This document shows positions 43,459 to 54,766 of a stretch of 64,000 nucleotides of DNA, piece after piece. Both the position numbers and the translations under genes were made by a program. The notes under the pieces are model-generated. The model saw only the letters and a program-made list of their open reading frames with translations. It was not told the origin of the DNA and did not search any database. Source of the DNA: Datnioides undecimradiatus (lineage: Eukaryota > Chordata > Actinopteri > Lobotiformes > Datnioididae); contig WARS01000033.1 of the NCBI GenBank assembly GCA_008933995.1, forward strand, positions 2,787,813 through 2,851,812. Direction: 5' to 3'. How positions within the stretch are numbered: the first letter of the stretch is position 1; each line of letters opens with the position of its first letter.

Positions 43459-45399
43459 ATAGTAGGTCCTTGTCTGTCATTAATTTTGGGTTCTGCTCTG
43501 TACTGTCACTAAAGATCTGGTTGGTCATTAACCATTCAGTGCACTGGAGTGTGTGTGTGTGCGTGTTTGTGTACGACGCTTGTTTTTATTCCCTTAGGGA
43601 TTGTGGACAGGAGCCAGCTATCTCATTATGTCGCCTCTGGAGGATTTTAATTGTTAATTCAGAACAAAGACCTTGGCTCAGTGACCACTATTGTGCCACA
43701 TCCAGTGATTAGTGTTGGTGTGTATATGTCCTCAGTAGAAGGGATTCTGATCATTCTTATTATTCACAGGATGTGTTCAAATCACAACACTAAAATCTAA
43801 ACTGGACTTTGTTAGACAGACAATTTTCCAACTAAGGATGACACCACTATAACTGTGAATTGTATATAATACCATAGATATATGTCTCTGAGGAACCACA
43901 GTATGGTTAAATCATTCTTTTAAAGACAAGAGCACTATCATTGACTTGAAGAAACATACTTAAAAGCTCATAATCGTTTTGAGCCTTTGTCACAGAGCTG
44001 GGCATAAATTAAGTGGTATCACAACCTGAACTGCACCTTGCATTCTAATAAAATGGATTAATTGTATGAGTGCAGCTACACTATAACCTGGATATGCCCC
44101 CTGCTGGTTAAACTAGTGAACCAAGCTTTTCCCGGCTATACAGCTAAACATCACCATCTACTGGACATACTATATACTATTAGTTTTCTGCTATTCACAG
44201 GTCTTTTGTTGCTTTGGGGTACATTTTTAGCCAAGAATTAAACTGTTGGAGCGGGAGTGTGGGAAATGTCTTAAAAGTGAATTTTCCTGAGAAACCATTT
44301 TAGTCCATCCTCCTGAGGTGCTTTAAAAATCATAACAAACAGGCAGATAAAATCCCAATGTATCTACCCTAATCAAAGCTTTTGGAAGATCTTTTTCTTC
44401 AAATACTGAAACACTTAGAAAGCTAATTGACAGTTGTGCACTACATGATTTATATTGCCTAACCAGTGTGGTCAGTGTATGTATGCATTAATCAGTCTTT
44501 TCTTTCTTGATCTTAATTTAGGTACCTTAAATTTGGACACAGACTGATACAGAGTACAGACTCAACACCAGAGCTTGTTTTTCTAATAACTCTGAATTTT
44601 ATATGAAACAGATTGTTGTTCGAAACACAACATTGTGTTTGTTGTTGACTACTAATAATGTGTTCAGCTGCTTCTTTTGTTCTCCCAGAGCAAAGTAAAG
44701 CCTATTAATCATTACTTTTTAATTGTAATTCTCTGTATACCAACAATTCTTAAGTATGAGTAAGTTCATACTGATGGATGGTACACGGATAAAAAAAATT
44801 GCCATCAGCAGCGGTAAAACAAAATTTATATTTGTAGGTTTTTAGTGGTTGACTGAGTTGATTTGGTCCCCTCCAGATTCCTTTACAGATCAGACAGTCT
44901 TTTAGTTGGAGTAAACAGTCAAGACAGTAATTTAGTAAAGGCTTAATTTATTGTTTAGAAAAGCACACACATCCTGTTAATACAGGATATTGCTCTTTTT
45001 TGTTGATATCAAAACTCTGGGTAACATTAATTAACATTAATCAGATATCTGGAATTTGGAATTTTATTGCTGGTGCTGGACTAAATTTAATTTTCTGTCC
45101 TCATTCAAGTCCTCACCAACAGGTCCATGGCCTCGATCACGGGAAGTGATAAAAACTGTATGATCAGCAGATTGTATAAATATGCCATTTTATTTGTTGT
45201 GGCCAACACTAATATCTGTAGTAAAAAAGAACAGGAATATTGCAGGGATATTGTCAAATCCAATTGCAGCCAAGAGATTAATCCATTTAGATATAATGTA
45301 AAGTTGTTAAAATGTTATAGGAGTGTTGTTGCTGTCACCGTGTAACATTTTTTAAGTTGAATAAATTGTGAAGCAGATTGTAGGTGGGTCATCATAGTC
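43459..45399. other. Non-coding DNA, no recognised gene
   Basis: AT-rich, short open frames only. A weak CTCF-like motif lies at about 44093-44111 (minus). Confidence 0.5.
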
Positions 45400-45995
45400 T
45401 GAATTGTTATTGCAGGAAATTTTAGTAATTGTAGTAGATTTTAGGCATTCTTCAGAGCAACGGCAAACTCTTTGTGTGCTTGAAACTCTTAAAATCTTGA
45501 ATTTACCCACCTTTACATCTAGCTCACTCACACAAGCACATCTCATTCACTGTAGGTGTAATGAGTTTGGGCAAACAGTGTTTTCAGTTAGTGCCGCCCA
45601 TTTTTGGAATAGTCTAGCAAGTGAATTAAAAGAAATCACTAATTACCTAACTTTTAAACATTCAGTTAAATAAACCCAACTTGCAAATGTGAGTAGTCAT
45701 ACAACCTTATCTTGGGCATTGCCTTTGCATATTGTCAGTATATTTATACATTTCTCACTTATGTGATGTACTGTATTTTGCATATTGTATTAAAATGCCT
45801 TGTGTTGTATGATGACATTCAGTCTCAAATTGGTAATAACCTGTCCAGGGACTATAGATGAAAATTACCTTATTGGCCAACCCCTGCACATTTTTGTAAA
45901 ATCTGTCAGATGTTTCTACACTGATGTAGAAACTACTGAAATATTTATTAATTGTGCACATTCCCTGGTAAATAAGCCAATCAATCAATAATTAA
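45400..45995 (+). mobile_element. LINE 3' end (ORF tail and 3' UTR)
   Basis: FSVSAAHFWNSLASELKEIT near 45577-45640 is the typical C-terminus of fish LINE ORFs (SAPxxWNSLP type). The downstream CAGGGACTATAGATGAAAAT near 45845 and the final AATAAGCCAATCAATCAATA are common LINE 3' UTR features. Confidence 0.65.
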
Positions 45996-46780
45996 ATGCT
46001 GATTTTGCTACATCAGGCTGCAGTCAAAATTGGGGACAATGAAATGGCTGGATTGCTGGCTAGTCTTGTTGGTGAACATATGGTCCGGTTATATGCTTGT
46101 AAACTGAACACGTTGTTATTTGCTTTATGTTGGCAGTGTAATGTTAGCTTTCTGGCAGCATGATTGATTTTTATGAAAGACCTAGTAACATTTCCTACTG
46201 AAAATAAATACATTTCAAAAATTGCAGCTTATCAGGTCTAATCAACAAGTTAGGAAGAAAAGTGTCACATTTTCCTGTTTTTTCTGTGTTTCTCTGTGTC
46301 CACTTCCCTTTATCTACCTTCTCTATCTGTGAGTATTTGTGCCTGTGCAAAAACTTTATTTAGTAAATTATCTTATTCACACAACCTCTGTGTGTGTCTG
46401 CTCTTAGGTCCAAACCACATCCAAACCATTACAGAACATTTTGTCCATCTCATAGATCTGGCAGACATATGGGGTGCAATCAAATTTTTTCCAGATAGTG
46501 GCTGCTCTAAAACAGCAGAGCATCGTAACATGAAAAAATCAGCCCCCAACTGTAACTGTTATGAACAAGCGTATCAAGTTGTCAGGCAGTCACTAGATAA
46601 ACCAGCAGTTAGGCATTTGTGCACTACAAACATGGAACTCAAACTTCAGCAGAGAGTGAACATAAAAATCTCATCATTGCCAGGTATGACCTTGAGACGT
46701 AACAGCAGTCTTAGCAGTGGAAAAATCCACTTAATTTGAGCAGGTGTTAAACAAAAACTTTTACTTCATCCAAGATTAAA
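45996..46780. other. Spacer between two LINE remnants
   Basis: Contains a 147-codon open frame (46296-46739) without a recognisable domain; probably chance or repeat-derived. Confidence 0.4.
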
Positions 46781-46940
46781 TGTTGCTAAGTAAGAAACGT
46801 CTTTTTCCAGCGGGACTACAGGGAATGTAGCATCATGCTCTTCACAGAGACATGGCTGACATTGCTACACACGGACTCAGATGCGGCAGTGGAGGGCTTT
46901 AAACTGGTGAGGGCGGACAGGACAAAGGAAAGGTGGAGGT

Positions 46941-48287
46941 TTGGCAGTGTTTGTGAACAATAGATGGTGTAATCCTGGACACATCACTATTAAAGAACAA
47001 CTCTGCAGTAAGGACATTGAACTGTTAGCGGTTGGTATGAGGCCCTATTATCTACCACGGGAAATTTCACACATTACAGTAGCGATGTATGTTCCCCCCT
47101 CTGCCAATGCCAGCACAGCTTGTGATGTCCTGCTGCACCCACACGCTCTCCACCTTATCTCTGGGGACTTTAATCATGCCTCTCCATCCGCCACACTGTC
47201 CACCTTCAACCAATACATTACCTGCCACACCAGAGAAAATAAAACCCTGGACTTGTTGTATGCCAGCATTAAGGAGGCATACACATCATCTCCTCTCCCT
47301 CCTCTGGGTAGATCAGACCATAACCTGGTTTACCTCCAGCCAGTGTATAGGCCTCTTGTACACAGACAACTGACTACCACCCGCACAGTGAAGAGATGGT
47401 CTGAGGGGGCTGAAGAAGCTCTTCAGGACTGTTTTGACTTAACTGTGTGGGATGTATTCTGTGAGGACCATGGGGAGGACACTGACAGTCTCACTCACTG
47501 CATCACGGACTATATAAACTTCTGTGTGGAAAACACTGTGCCCCCTAGGATTGTGCGGTGTTTTCCAAACAATAAACGTTGGATTACTCCTGACATAAAG
47601 GCTCTGCTTAAGGACAAAAAGAGGGCCTTTAGATCAGGAAACAAGGAGGAGCTGAAAGGACTGCAGAAGGAGCTGAGAAGGAAAATTCGAGAGGGGAAAG
47701 ACTGCTACAGAAGGAGGATGGAGGAACGGCTGCAGCAGAACAACACCAGAGGAGTTTGGAGGGGCCTGAAAACCATTTCAGGTCACAAGGTGTTGAACTC
47801 CCAGCTGGTGGGGGATGAGGGGTGGGTCAATGACCTGAACATCTACTTCAATAGATTTGAGCAGGCATCAACCCCTCCCCCTGCCCAGATCCCACAGCTG
47901 CAACCAACCATGTCTGCACTCCCTGCTGACCCCCCCCCGTGTGTTGGACACTGTTGTCTGCAAGGGACAGTTCTGGCTCCCTTCCTTTTCACGGTCTACA
48001 CTGCAGACTTCACCTACAACGCTGAGAACTGCTACCTGCAGAAGTTCTCTGACAACTCCGCAGCTGTCGGCCTCATCACAGATGGGGACGACAGGGAGTA
48101 CAGAGAACTCAACAAGGACTTTGTGGACTGGTGCCAGCGAAACCACCTCCGGACCAACACTGGGAAAACCAAGGAGCTGGTGGTGGATTTCCGCAGACAC
48201 AGAACTATCTCTCACACACCGGCGAACATCCAGGGACATCGAGACTGTGGACTCTTAAAAATACCTGGGTGTTCACCTGAACAATAA
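46941..48287 (+). pseudogene. LINE ORF2-like pseudogene (endonuclease plus partial RT)
   Basis: 448 open codons. The order is the C-terminal half of the endonuclease (about codons 1-130, with SGDFNH and SDHNL), a basic linker (about 190-290, WITPDIKALLKDKKRAFRSG), an abrupt jump through a Pro-rich stretch, and then RT motif remnants QGTVLAPFLFTVYTADF, FSDNS and LRTNTGKTKELVVDF. It ends by frameshift. The loss of the RT palm and the Asp-to-Asn change show it is dead. Confidence 0.85.
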
Positions 48288-48372
48288 ACTGGACTGGTAA
48301 AACCATGTAAATTCTCTGTTTAAGAAAGGCCAGAGCAGACTTCATCTGCTGCGGAGACTGAGGTCTTTTGGG

Positions 48373-48738
48373 GTGCAGGGAGCACTACTGAAGTCCTTTT
48401 ATGACTCTGTGGTGGCATCAACCATCTTTTACGGGCTAGTCTGCTGGAGCAGCAGCATCACAACTGCAGACAGCAACAGACTGAATAAGCTGGTCAGGAG
48501 GCCCAGCTCTGTCCTTGGGTGTCCCCTAGATCCAGTGGAGGTGGTGGGATACAGGAGGATGATGGCAAAGCTGTCAACCCTCATGAACCACACCTCACAC
48601 CCCCTGCACTCCACTGTAGCATCACTGGAGAGCTCCTTCAGTGACAGGCTGATCCATCTGCGGTGCTGGAAGGAGAGGTACTGCAGGTACTTCCTTCCTG
48701 CTGCAGTTAGACTGTTCATTCAAGCCTGCTCTCAGTAG
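48373..48738 (+). pseudogene. LINE C-terminal ORF piece
   Basis: Continues the preceding LINE in another frame: QGALLKSFYDSVVASTIFYG, LNKLVRRPSSVLGCPLDPVE and RYCRYFLPAAVRLFIQACSQ, then a stop. It is the C-terminal domain of the same retrotransposon. Confidence 0.85.
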
Positions 48739-49834
48739 ACACTCACCACATGCATCTACAGATTTACGTGCAATAACTATATCAGCATGTGCAATACCAT
48801 ATACTGTAAACACATACATTTTCGACTGGTATTTATGCATATTTATTTTTCAGCCACTTATTGTCTGTCTGTTGTATATATTTTCTCTTCCACTGATATA
48901 TTTTTTTATATTTTATATTGACCAGGTACTGAGCATGGAAGTCCCAGGGTACAGAATAAAGGAGCAAGAAATCCCAAGTACGTACATCAGGATGGACGCT
49001 GATGATAGGAGGATAGTGGTCAGCTATATCTAACTGTGTAATCTGCTGTTAAAACTTCAAGATAAACATTTCATTTTCTATTGCCTAAATTACAAAATTA
49101 CTTAAATTACTTAATTAAATTACTTACATTTAATAAAGTTTGCCTTCATATTCATCTTGTTTTTATTCATCTCATTCAGCAAGAACCTTGAATCTTAAAC
49201 CTCTTGTTAGTAAAAGACAGTTTTCACTATCAGTGCTTGTTATATGAGTGTACTTCACCATTTAGAGTTCAAGATGCACATGTAGTGTGAATTTTCAAAA
49301 TCTGAAGTCTCACTCAAATCACAACAAAGTTGTTTACACGTTAATCCGGTCTGACAGTGTTCTCATCTGGCAACTTGATTCTAACTTGTTTTGATAGTAA
49401 ATGAAAGCATTCACTATCAGCACTATTAACTATTTAACTTGTTTTAGCACATAACAAATTTTCAGTGCTATTCAAGTGAGTGTTCTGGATACACAATTTA
49501 TGTGCATTTCCTAAATTGGAACACTTACTCAAATCAAGTTAAGTATGCCTTCATGTTAGTCCAGTTACACACTCTTCTAAGCTGAAGACCTCGTTCGGAA
49601 TTACAGCTTTTGCTGCCATTGCTATTTAAGGGGTATTTTACTTTACAGAGTTCAAGATGCACGCTTACTGTGTATTTCTTAGATGTGAATCCAGATAATA
49701 AAATGCACAGTATTCTGAGTTGGAAACTCGATTCTGAACAACAGCTGTTGTTAGGAATTGTGTGCTTTTGTGACAGGGGCTATTTGAGTGAGTGCATTTT
49801 AGTGTTGTGAGCAGAGGGGAAACAGTGCACCAAA

Positions 49835-49853
49835 TGGTCACTAGGGGGCGCGA
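49835..49853 (+). promoter_or_regulatory. CTCF-like motif
   Basis: TGGTCACTAGGGGGCGCGA matches the known vertebrate CTCF consensus at 16 of 19 positions by eye. A degraded relative lies at about 56237-56252. Binding is not shown. Confidence 0.5.
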
Positions 49854-50479
49854 CTATCCTTTGAGTCATAGCTCATTTGCAATGTATTTCTAGTGTTATC
49901 TTTACTACTTCTCTTAAGTGATGAAAGCTGAACCAAACTCATTTTCCCTTCAAGAACATAAAATGAACAGTATTCTGAGTTGGAAACTTGATTCTAACAG
50001 CTTTTGTTAAGAAATGACAACGTTTGCAACAAGGGCGATTTAAGTGTATGCGCTTTACTGTTTATTTTCAAATCTGAAGACTTACTCAAATCAAACTTAT
50101 TGTCCCTTCAACAACATCAAAATGCACAGTTTTCTGAGTTGAAACTTGATTGTAACAGGTTTTGTTCAGAAATCACACCTTTTGCGACGGGACATTTTCC
50201 TGAGTGCGCTTTACTGTTGTGAGCTGAAGAAGCAGATATACAGCGTATTTTCAAAATCTGTAGACTTTCTCAAACCAAACTCATTTTCCCTTCAACAGCA
50301 TCAACCTGCACAGTATTCTGAGTTGGAAACTTCATTCTGACAGCTTTTGTTAGAAAATGACAGCTATGGCGAACGGGCCCATGTTAGTAAGAGCGTTTTA
50401 CTGTTGAGAGCTGAAGAAGCAGATATACTGTGTATTTTCAAAATGTGAAGAACATCGAAATACGCAGTATTTGAGCTTC

Positions 50480-51565
50480 CATTGCTCTTATCAGCAAAAC
50501 ACACTCACTAAAATAGACCCTGTCGTGAATGCTGTCATTTCCTAACAAAAGCTGTTAGAATGAAGTTTCCAACTCAGAATACTGTGCATTTTGATGTTCT
50601 TGAAGGGAAAATGAGTTTGCAGTCCCTAAGTCTTCACATTTTGAAAATACCGATATTTGATCTTCCACTGCTCCGAACAGCAAAAAACACTCATTAAAAT
50701 AGGCCCTGTGGCGAATGCTGTCATTTCCTAACAACAGCTGTTAGAATGAAGTTTCCTACTCAGAATACTGTGCATTTTGATGTCCTTGAGGGGAAAATGA
50801 GTTTGCAGTCCCTAAGGCTTCACATTTTGAAAATACAGATATTTGATCTTCCACTGCTCCGAACAACAAAATACATTCACTAAATTAGACAGTATGGCGC
50901 ATTTTGTCATTTCCTTACACAAGCTGTTAGAATGAAGTTTCCAACTCAGAATACTGTGCATTTTGATGTCCTTGAAGGGAAAATGAGTTTGCAGTCCCTA
51001 AGTCTTGACATTTTGAAAATACAAATATTTGAGCTTACACAGCGCTTAACAGCAAAACCCACTCACTAAAATAGGTCCTGTGGCGAATGCTGTCATTTCC
51101 TAACAATAGCTGTTAGAATGAAGTTTCCAAGTCAGAATACTGTGCATTTTGCTCTTCTTGAAGGGAAAATTAGTTTGCAGTCCCTAAATCTTCACATTTT
51201 AAAAATACAGATACTTGAGCTTATACTGCTACGTCCTCACTCGAATAGCAGTAATAGTGAATGCTGTCATTTCCTAACAAAAGCTGTTAGAATGAAGTTT
51301 CCAACTCAGAATACTATGCATTTTGATGTTCTTGAAGGGAAAATGAGTTTGCAGTTCCTTAGTCTTCACATTTTGAAAATACCCAGTATTTGAGCTTCCA
51401 CCGCACTTGACGAAACGCACTCACTCAAATAGCAGTGATAGTGAATGCTGTCATTTCCTAACAAAAGCTGTTAGAATCAAGTTTCCACCTTAGAATACGG
51501 TGCATTCTGATCTTCTTGAAGGGAAAATGAGTTTGTAGTCCCTAAGTCTTCACATTTGACAGATC
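50480..51565 (-). repeat. Inverted block of the ~186-bp repeat
   Basis: Six successive copies in minus orientation, spaced 186, 186, 186, 174 and 184 bp (anchor GCTGTTAGAATGAAGTTTCC at 50551, 50737, 50923, 51109, 51283, 51467). Confidence 0.92.
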
Positions 51566-52506
51566 AAATCACTAATTTACTGTGAATGTCCTGCGTCAGA
51601 CCACTGATCGAAATCACAGTACGTTTGCATTCATGTTAAGATGGTTACACGTTTTCAGATAGACACTTTAATTGGACAGCCTCTCCTTAGTAAATGACAA
51701 CCGTTAATATCAGTTCTATTTGAATGAGTCTAGTTAACTGCGTCAAGATGAATGTGAACATTTACTTACACATTCGCACATCTGTCACCTTGACAATTGA
51801 CAGCTTTTCCTAGGTAAATGACTGTATTCACTACCAGTGTTATTTTACTGAGTGCGTGTTACTGTTGTGAGTGGTGGAAGGAGATATACTGTGTATTTTC
51901 AGAATCTGACAGTAATTTCATTTCCCCTTCAAGAATATCAAAATGCACAGTATTCTGGGTTGGAAACTTGATTCTAACAGCTTTTGTAAGAAATGACTGC
52001 ATTCACTCTCACTGCTAGTTGAGTAAGTGCGTTTTACTGTTGTGAATTTTGGAAGCAGATATCCTGTTATAATCTGAAGACTCATTGTCAGCAAACTCAT
52101 TCACCCTTCAAAAACATCAAAATGCACAATTTTCTGGATTGGAAACTTGATTCTAACAGCTTTTGTTAAGAAATGACAGCTTTTGCGACAGGGGCTAGTT
52201 GAGTGAGTGCATTTTACTGTTGTGAGCTGTGGACGCAGATATACTGCGTATTGCCATAATCTGAAGACTTCCTGACAGCAAACTCATTTTCCCTTTAAGA
52301 ACATCAAAATACATAATTTTCTGGATTGGAAACTTGATTCTAACAGCTTTTGTTAAGAAATGACAGCTATTGCGAGACAGGCTTTTTGAGTGAGTGCCTT
52401 TTACTGAGCTCAAGAAGCAGACATCCTCTGTATTTTCATCATCTGAAGACTTCCTGATTACAAACTCATTCTCCCTTCAACCACATCAAAATGCATAGTA
52501 TTCTGA

Positions 52507-53105
52507 TCGATCCAAATATCAATATATTGATAATATCGATCCCAGCATTGGTATTGATATTGATCAATACCAGTGTAATGTCATTGATCAGTTACTCTCC
52601 TTTATGCACTGCTACGGTTTCATCTAAGCGGCAACCTCGCTGTCTGTGTCTGTGTAAGTGCCACTCCTGTCACTTTGCTGCTTTTACCCCCTCTTTTCTT
52701 TTGATGTGGTACCAAGAAATTATATTTCATTTTTGTATTGTAGTTTCCGAACATTCAGCCTGTAAAACCTGTTGAGTGATAATTTTGTGCACTTTATTTA
52801 AGAAAAAAAATCCAAACATGACAATGTATAGGGAGAACTGTTACTGTTCTACTGTTTCTGAAAAAACCTTTTATTACAATGATAAAGTATTTTCTATTTA
52901 CCTAAAAAACCTCTACCAAGTTCTGTCCTAATTAATAATCAAAAGGAAAAATCATATCATAACACTTAAAGGTGACGACAATTCATTCAGATTAAGCAAT
53001 CTGATCATGCATTAACCTTAATTATTAAAAAGTATCAGCGATACTGGCTCTGTAGTTACGTGGTATCAGATCGATACCAAACTTGCAGTATAGCACACCA
53101 CTAGA
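52507..53105. mobile_element. Probable non-autonomous DNA transposon inside the satellite domain
   Basis: An unrelated 600-bp segment interrupts the repeat units. Both edges are rich in palindromic GATATC/ATCGATAC-type sequence (TTGATAATATCGATCCCAGC at left, GGTATCAGATCGATACC at right), resembling fish hAT-like elements. Target duplication not identified. Confidence 0.5.
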
Positions 53106-54580
53106 GTGAATGCGCTTTACTGTTCTGAGCTGAAGAATCACATTATGTCTGCATTTCTTAAATGTGTCGACTTACTGAAACCAAATTCTGTTTGCCTTCA
53201 TATTCATCCATTTACAGTTTACAGTGCACTATTTACAGCTGGAACATAATTCAATAGCAAATGACCACTTTCTGTATTAGTGGTTTTTAATTGTGTATTT
53301 ATTTTCACTGAGACACATGCTCTTGTTTTGTATTGTCCCCAAAAACAGCTGGAATGTGCTCCTAAAGAGCACTCATCTGGACACTGCTCGGAGCTCCAGG
53401 GATGACAAGAAGCCACAAATCATTTGGAATACAACCAGAACAACAGGGGAGTTGACAACCATGACAAAGTATTCTATTTTTTTAAACGATGCATTTCAAA
53501 GTTGCCTGACAACATAAACATTTTTATTTGAATGATAAAGTATTTGACCCTTGACAGTTTAAAATACTAATTTACTGTGCATCTGACCACAGACTGAAAT
53601 CACGGTAAGTTGACGTTCATGTTTGAACGGTTACTCAACTTAAGCCTTAAAACTTAATCCGAAAGCCTTTCTTAGGAAATGACAGCGTTCAATACCAGTT
53701 GTATTTGAATGAGTATATTTTACTGCTTCAAGATGATGCTGAAGATTTGTGTTTTTCCTGAAGCTTAACGATACCAAATTCTTTTTGCATTCATATTTAT
53801 CAAGATGTACAGTATTCTGAGTTGGGTTGTAACAGCTTTGAGTGTGTTTTACTGTTGTGAGCTGAAGCAGAAATAGCGTTTCATAGGAAATGACTGCATT
53901 CACCATCACTGCTATGAAAATACTGTTACTCTTGTGACTTCATTCACTATTGCTCCTATTTGAGTGAGTGCGTTTTACTGTTGTGAGCTGTGGAACAGCT
54001 TTCATAAAGAAAAGACTGCATTTACTTTGAATTAGTGTAGTTTAGTGTTGAGACTGTGAAGACTTACTGAAACCAAACTCTGTTTGCCTTCATATCTGTC
54101 CAGATACACACTACTCTTGTAGAAACTTGCTTGAAAACTTGAAACTAATTGCTTGAAAATAACTTTGCTGGTTCCTTAATATATTTCTCACACATAATTA
54201 TTGTCCATTAGCTAAACTGAATTTTGTATGTTTTATGAAATCATACCTTATCTGTGGTCTTCCCATGTGACCTGGCCAACTGCAGGTGAGCCAATAGGCC
54301 AAAGGGTCACTCTACTTTGACCTCAGTCGCACCCTCACATGCACGCACACACACAAACATGCATTGAATACTAAAACTGTCTCTGCCACATGTCATCCTC
54401 AAAAGGCACCTGTCTGAGACACACACCTCACTTCCAAACAATGTGGGTTTGAGACACACACACATTAACTTAAAAGCTACAGATTTAAAAACATCACCCT
54501 TTGATGTTCCTTTGCCTACATCTTGACAAGACAACAACAAACAAACAAACTGAGCTTTGATGTGATCTTTGATCTTTCAG

Positions 54581-54766
54581 GGGGGCTGACACATTCAGTC
54601 TCAATGAAGAGAAGCTACACTGCATTAGAAGTTTCTCATTTGAAACCCTGTGGAAGAAGAGGAAGAAGTGTCATGAGAAGAAGAGAAACGTGAAAATGAT
54701 GATTATTCTTCAACTGTCGAGGAAGATTCAAAGGAAGACAAACATGCGGAGTTTGAGGGTGGTTGG
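54581..54766 (+). other. Exon-like, acidic/basic coding-looking segment, unconfirmed
   Basis: A purine-rich stretch follows a good acceptor-like TTTGATCTTTCAG. One frame stays open for about 70 codons (ADTFSLNEEKLHCIRSFSFE), and another is strongly acidic but has a TGA. No homologue recognised. It could be an exon of a decayed gene carried in the repeat domain. Confidence 0.25.

Larger units (their letters stand above)
46790..48920 (+). mobile_element. L2/CR1-type LINE, inactivated
   Basis: APE-type endonuclease (LFTETWL near 46831, frame break near 46935, then AVFVNNRWCNPG, SGDFNH, GRSDHNLV) followed by a linker and part of a reverse transcriptase. About 200 residues of the RT core are missing at about 47930-47970, including the first catalytic Asp region. 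The remaining FSDD box reads FSDNS. A frameshift near 48240 leads to the C-terminal piece at 48373-48738. It cannot be active. CR1 versus L2 assignment is tentative. Confidence 0.88.

Noticed and set aside
46296..46739. 147-codon open frame before the LINE
   Set aside because: No recognisable homology; lies between LINE remnants and is probably chance.
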